From an uncultured Collinsella sp. (GTDB taxonomy: Bacteria; Actinomycetota; Coriobacteriia; Coriobacteriales; Coriobacteriaceae): 7,705 bases of DNA. The translations under genes and the position numbers were made by a program. Below are positions 4,623-7,705 of the stretch, in pieces (positions within the stretch are counted from its first letter, which is position 1; each line of letters opens with the position of its first letter). The notes beneath the pieces were generated by a model. The model had not been told where the DNA came from, did no database searches, and saw only the letters and a list, made by a program, of their open reading frames with translations. The stretch is taken from NCBI GenBank assembly GCA_900542275.1, contig UQMW01000068.1, positions 1 through 7,705 of the forward strand. Direction: 5' to 3'.

Positions 4623-5675
4623 TCATTGTGGCCTGACTAGCCATAAATTGTTACGAGCTCGCGTTACCGCAACATACATCTTTGCCCTTGCGCCTGGTTT
4701 AAGCGCCGCCTCTCTATTATCGAGCCACATGGACATGGGCTTGGTCAGCCAAACTGCGACATTGTCGAATTCGGAGCCTTTCGAGGCGCCCATTGTCATT
4801 GTCGAGCAATTGCTATAGGGCAATGACTTCGCTTGCCAGGTCAAGTGCATCGCCTCAAGGAAGTCTACCGGTGGCTTGGCGCGCTCTCCTTTTGACAGGG
4901 TGCGGAGATGGGTCCCCTCGTCGGGTGTAGCGCAGGCCAGTGCTGGCAGATCAGGAAACAAGGCGTTGGCAAGTGCGACAACGTCTGGTCTGCAGCGGTG
5001 GCAGACGGAAAGGCTATTGGTGTCAATCTCACACAACTGGCGACGTCGAGCATAATCGAAGAATGTCTCTTCCGTATACGGCCCCTCTTTCGAAGTGGTG
5101 TAGGTTCTTTGTCTCGGGTCACCGACGACTATGACGGTAGCGGGGGTATGCATCAGGCTGCTGATGTAGTCATAATCGTACGAAGACAAATCCTGGGCCT
5201 CATCGATAAGGATGATGTCGAACATGTCGCTGATGCGATTGACGGCATCGCCGCCAACCTGCTCGTTGCATTTGCAGGCAAGGTCGGCGAGGCGCGAGCT
5301 GAATACGTCTCCTCGTTCGTTCGCGAGATAGTAGGCCGGGTTGCCCCTGGTCACTCCTCTACGTTGAGGGACCTTTCCCTCAACAAAGCTAATGCCTCGC
5401 GGCAAGATACCGGGAAGAGGGTAAGGGAAGGGCCTAACTCCGTGTGCGAGAAGAAAGCTATACCAGGTCATAACGGTGATATTGCCGGGAACTGCGCCGC
5501 GTATCGCCTTCACTCGACTTGCGAAGTGAATTGCTGCCGCTTCCGTATATGTGAGGTAAAGAACATTCTTCTCGTGAGGAACGTTCAGTGCCTGGTTGAG
5601 GAGATAGGTTGTCTTCCCGGTTCCTGCACCGGCCATAATACACTTCTGAGTTGTCACTAGTTTTCGCCTATCCAC
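4623..5675 (-). CDS. gajB: UvrD/Rep-like SF1 helicase, GajB-like (Gabija)
   Basis: This 350-residue protein is a compact superfamily 1A helicase. Motifs in order: Walker A AGAGTGKTT (15-23); motif Ia YLTYTEAAA (about 41-49); Walker B LIDEAQDLS (156-164); motif III VVGDPRQRTY (183-192); CHRCRPDVVALAN (about 224-236); motif V GASKGSEFDNVAV; motif VI YVAVTRARNNLWLV near the C-terminus. In Gabija, GajB senses DNA ends or nucleotides and works with the GajA nuclease. It is encoded directly after the GajA-like gene. GTG 5675 (GGAG 7 bases upstream) overlaps the gajA end by 19 bases; GTG 5657, overlapping its TAG by one base, is an alternative start. The well-studied GajB is near 490 residues, so this one is short, probably lacking much of the 1B/2B insertions. 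Other OLD-helicase pairs remain possible. Confidence 0.75.
   Translation of the reverse strand: MDRRKLVTTQKCIMAGAGTGKTTYLLNQALNVPHEKNVLYLTYTEAAAIHFASRVKAIRGAVPGNITVMTWYSFLLAHGVRPFPYPLPGILPRGISFVEGKVPQRRGVTRGNPAYYLANERGDVFSSRLADLACKCNEQVGGDAVNRISDMFDIILIDEAQDLSSYDYDYISSLMHTPATVIVVGDPRQRTYTTSKEGPYTEETFFDYARRRQLCEIDTNSLSVCHRCRPDVVALANALFPDLPALACATPDEGTHLRTLSKGERAKPPVDFLEAMHLTWQAKSLPYSNCSTMTMGASKGSEFDNVAVWLTKPMSMWLDNREAALKPGARAKMYVAVTRARNNLWLVRPQ
5363..5384. repeat. 9-bp inverted repeat within the gajB-like gene
   Basis: GTTGAGGGA (5363-5371) and TCCCTCAAC (5376-5384) are exact reverse complements around the 4-base loop CCTT. They are read through in frame as VEGKVPQR. A perfect stem of this size can arise by chance in a window this long, so no function is claimed. 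Confidence 0.6.
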
Positions 5676-7333
5676 TCGATGGCTCCAGTAATGTAGCCGG
5701 GGAATGCGATCGAGGTCTCTGAATCGAAGATAGAAAGGGCTGTGTCCGTCTTGTTGGTTTCCATGTAGTGGATCAGGCTATGGTCGCTCTCGTCCTTCCT
5801 TCCCAATAGCGAGCAGAGCGTTTCTCGCCCGGCACTCCTTACCAACGTGGCCTCCAGCGTATCCAAGCGAAGCGTGGGATAGTCGTCGTGCGGCTCGTCA
5901 TGCGCTTCGCTGTCAAAGAACGCCTGTATGTTCCCCAGCGGTAAATAGGGTTCGAATTTTTTCGCTAACTTTTCCGGATTGCCGTCGTTGTCCGTGACGA
6001 TGGCGACCTTCTTTCCGATCAGCTTAGCGATGCTCAGGAATCGTTCAAACGCCAGGCCAACGGAAATGACGTCTATGCCATCTGCTAATGGGGAGCGCCC
6101 GTATTTGTCCTGATACGCGCGCTGGATAATCAGCTCGTCAGATGGTCCCTCAACGAGAATGGCTTTGTCTACGAGGGCGAGGCGTAACGTTTCGAAGCCG
6201 GGCAGTTTCCTGAAAAACGAATAAGTGGCCTCTGGCAGGTGTTTTAGTGTGGTCGAGGGTATTCCATCCGTCGCGGAACCGATAACGACGAGGTTTTCGA
6301 GACCGAGCTTGTTGGCGACGAAACTTGAATGAGTCGTGCAGAGGAACTGGCTTCCTTGGTAGCTGTTGAGCAGCGAGAGCAATCTGTTCAAGTTCCCATA
6401 CGAGAGATGGTTTTCGGGCTCCTCTATCAGCACCACTGTCGGCTTGCTGCTGCCACCTGAAATTGAACCAAATGATATTTCGCTCTGAAGCAGGCACTGA
6501 GGTCCAGCTCCGATATTTTCGTACGGAACACCGGAGAGAGAAATGGTCAAATCTCGATACCAGGAGTCGGCACTTCCTAGGTTGACGTCGAGCTCTGGCT
6601 TTCCCGCTTTGAAGTTTGCGCTATTTGCTAGCTTTTGGTTTATCCCGCCATTCCTTACGGCGTGCCGAAACCCATCCTTGCCTTTGCGCGCTCCCTGCGA
6701 GAGGGCCAGTCGGTCATCTTTGTCGAGCGTGTCGATTAGGGATTTCGTTGCACGGTCGGTCCCGAATGAAGGGCGCATGTCTCCGTTTGGGTTGATGAGA
6801 ACCGATGTGATGGGAAGCATTCGTGGCGTCACCTTTTCTCCTGAGAAGGTCGTCCACGATGCCTCGAAATACTCTATAGGCAGTGAATCAAAGTGTTCGC
6901 TGCGCGATGCCGCCTCAACTTCTGGAAGATATTCTGAATCGAAGGAAATCGTGAACGAGAAGCCGCATTTCTTGGTCTTCTCTGGGCAATTCGCGCCGCT
7001 CAGCCGTGCCGCCGTAGCCTTATCGCCGCCCTCGAGGTATACATCGATTCGCACTTCCGGAAAAGCCAGATATGGTTGGGACGAATTCGTAAACAGGGCC
7101 ACGTCGTCCTTGTTGAACAGGTATTCAGAAACGCTTCGACCGATTGGTGCGTCGCGGTATCTACCACTCAGGGCAAGGTTTATCGCTTCAACAATGGTGC
7201 TCTTTCCTGTCCCGTTTTCACCTACGAGAATGGTAACGAGATCATTGAAGGTTAGTTCGAAAGGATTTCTGATTTTCTTGAAGCCGGATATTCGCACTTT
7301 TGAAATTGCAAATGGTTTGTTCTCGTCCTCCAT
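5657..7333 (-). CDS. gajA: OLD-family ATPase/Toprim endonuclease, GajA-like (Gabija)
   Basis: This 558-residue protein is a class 2 OLD nuclease. The N-terminal SMC/ABC-type ATPase shows Walker A GENGTGKS (38-45), a signature-like SISGGSS, Walker B VLIEEPENHL (about 301-310) and the H-loop TTHSSF. The C-terminal Toprim nuclease shows ILVEGPSDELI (E395), VTDNDGN (D448, D450), DTLEATL and a lysine in ETNKTDTALSIF that fits the conserved C-terminal Lys. All metal-binding positions appear present. GajA assembles as a multimer, with GajB around it, and nicks DNA when nucleotide levels fall. The length matches GajA (near 578). The start is ATG 7333 with GGAGG (7339-7343) 5 bases upstream, not the longer frame to 7402. 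The gene overlaps the helicase gene. A weak TAAAAT (7415-7410) may be its -10; the IS30 end lies only about 115 bases upstream. Confidence 0.85.
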   Translation of the reverse strand: MEDENKPFAISKVRISGFKKIRNPFELTFNDLVTILVGENGTGKSTIVEAINLALSGRYRDAPIGRSVSEYLFNKDDVALFTNSSQPYLAFPEVRIDVYLEGGDKATAARLSGANCPEKTKKCGFSFTISFDSEYLPEVEAASRSEHFDSLPIEYFEASWTTFSGEKVTPRMLPITSVLINPNGDMRPSFGTDRATKSLIDTLDKDDRLALSQGARKGKDGFRHAVRNGGINQKLANSANFKAGKPELDVNLGSADSWYRDLTISLSGVPYENIGAGPQCLLQSEISFGSISGGSSKPTVVLIEEPENHLSYGNLNRLLSLLNSYQGSQFLCTTHSSFVANKLGLENLVVIGSATDGIPSTTLKHLPEATYSFFRKLPGFETLRLALVDKAILVEGPSDELIIQRAYQDKYGRSPLADGIDVISVGLAFERFLSIAKLIGKKVAIVTDNDGNPEKLAKKFEPYLPLGNIQAFFDSEAHDEPHDDYPTLRLDTLEATLVRSAGRETLCSLLGRKDESDHSLIHYMETNKTDTALSIFDSETSIAFPGYITGAIEWIGEN

Positions 7334-7338
7334 TAGCA

Positions 7339-7343
7339 CCTCC
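7339..7343 (-). promoter_or_regulatory. Shine-Dalgarno GGAGG fixing the gajA-like start
   Basis: GGAGG on the minus strand lies 5 bases before ATG 7333. It excludes the 23-residue N-terminal extension that the open frame would allow, which is arginine-rich and unlike an OLD N-terminus. Confidence 0.75.
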
Positions 7344-7460
7344 GCATGCCATGAATTAATTAACGCAGGACGACGGCGACGTAGCCTGCAGCCAAGGTTC
7401 AATGAGTTTATTTTACCAGCGTAGATCGCATGAGCTTCATCCCCCGTTGTCTAATTGAAA

Positions 7461-7518
7461 GTGCAACACCCGTTAGATTGGAGATTGTCCGGATAACCAG
7501 TCCGAGGGGATGTTGCAC
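7461..7518. repeat. Inverted repeat at the IS30 left end
   Basis: GTGCAACA (7461-7468) and TGTTGCAC (7511-7518) are exact reverse complements separated by 42 bases. The second copy lies 2 bases before a possible transposase start at 7521. It probably contains transposase-binding or autoregulatory sites. Confidence 0.5.
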
Positions 7519-7531
7519 CTATGGGAGAAGT

Positions 7532-7705
7532 ATGTTCGCGCCTGTCGGAGGGAAACGCCGGGTCATCCAGATCGAGGTCGGCGACGGCACGAGCGTCAGG
7601 AAGATGGCCCGTTTGCTGGGACGCGGCCCGTCCGGCATCAGCAGGGAGATCAAACGCAACACGTGGGTTCCCGTCCGACGAGAACGGGTCCTGCCGGCCG
7701 TGCCG
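7532..7705 (+). CDS. IS30-family transposase, N-terminal part, possibly frameshifted
   Basis: From ATG 7532 (GGAG 5 bases upstream) the frame gives KRRVIQIEVGDGTSVRKMAR, then LLGRG and SGISREIKRNTW, the N-terminal helix-turn-helix of IS30 transposases, which cut and join DNA with a DDE core located further on (outside the window). Two signs suggest decay. From ATG 7521, in another frame, MGEVCSRLSEG reads naturally into KRRVIQ if one base were added near 7553. After NTWVP, removing one base near 7673 gives SDENGSCRPC, which fits the family better than VRRERVLP. Both shifts lead from and back to the same frame. With the rest unseen, intactness cannot be judged. Confidence 0.65.
   Translation, partial: MFAPVGGKRRVIQIEVGDGTSVRKMARLLGRGPSGISREIKRNTWVPVRRERVLPAVP

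Larger units (their letters stand above)
7449..7705 (+). mobile_element. IS30-family element, left end (runs off the window)
   Basis: An IS30-type transposase N-terminus is preceded by a non-coding end of about 70-80 bases. The left boundary is estimated near 7449, because TCTAATTGAAAGTGCAACAC looks like an IS30-type terminal repeat; the partner end is outside the window. GTGCAACA (7461-7468) recurs inverted as TGTTGCAC (7511-7518), a likely transposase-binding dyad. The insertion lies close upstream of the gajA-like gene and may have displaced or replaced its promoter. Confidence 0.6.

Noticed and set aside
5363..5384. 9-bp inverted repeat in the gajB-like gene as a functional element
   Set aside because: A perfect stem of this size with a short loop is plausible by chance in a 7.7-kb window, and no T-tract or other signal accompanies it.
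4908..5660. Plus-strand open frame of 250 codons
   Set aside because: It is the antisense shadow of the helicase gene, whose SF1 motifs are all on the minus strand.
7334..7402. 23-residue N-terminal extension of the gajA-like protein
   Set aside because: The start lacks a ribosome site and the sequence is arginine-rich; ATG 7333 has GGAGG at 5 bases and begins like other OLD proteins.
6543..7424. Long plus-strand open frame (293 codons)
   Set aside because: It lies opposite the gajA-like gene. Its translation is serine/arginine-rich with no recognisable domain, whereas the minus strand carries all OLD motifs.

Overview
The window reads as a mobile-DNA-flanked defence island from a high-GC bacterium. 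A gut actinobacterium of the Coriobacteriia type (Eggerthella-like), or possibly Bifidobacterium, is my best guess. This rests only on GC-rich flanking DNA, the look of the IS3 and IS30 transposase remnants and the style of the small HTH genes. The large defence genes look less GC-rich by eye than the IS and HTH segments, which fits horizontal acquisition. No rRNA, tRNA, CRISPR array or housekeeping gene was found.

Layout, left to right. Positions 1-121 carry five copies of a short GTTAARCCGR motif and end exactly where an IS3-family transposase fragment begins. Positions 121-465 are the right end of that IS3 element (3' end of orfB on +, plus a candidate terminal repeat). It abuts the 5' part of a second IS3 element on the minus strand (orfA 466-662, left end near 721-744). 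Positions 872-2605 (+) encode a single-chain GmrSD-like type IV restriction enzyme (DUF262 + DUF1524) with a well-placed TATAAT and Shine-Dalgarno. Positions 2606-2918 show no convincing gene. Positions 2919-3593 (-) encode a DUF3800 protein starting at TTG, directly behind a strong hairpin/T-tract terminator. Positions 3682-4125 (-) hold two translationally coupled small HTH (excisionase-like) reading frames, the second broken by a UAG codon and a homopolymer frameshift. Their upstream region (4126-4318) holds a pair of 12-bp direct repeats and a 17-bp palindrome. Positions 4365-7333 (-) are one transcription unit: an OLD-family ATPase/Toprim nuclease (GajA-like), an overlapping compact UvrD-like helicase (GajB-like), an unassigned small frame, then an intrinsic terminator at 4315-4345. 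An IS30-family element enters at about 7449 and runs off the right edge.

How the parts work together. GmrSD-family enzymes cut phage DNA carrying modified cytosine. Gabija pairs a Toprim nuclease with a UvrD-like helicase and aborts or blocks phage replication. DUF3800 proteins are uncharacterised nuclease-fold proteins often found in defence neighbourhoods. The two established system types sit in one IS-bounded block with integration/excision-style HTH genes between them, so the region looks like a modular, transferable defence cassette. The least explained parts are the DUF3800 gene with its terminator-bearing leader, the HTH pair with its repeat-rich control region, a very strong palindrome inside the gmrSD-like frame, and the motif cluster at the left edge.
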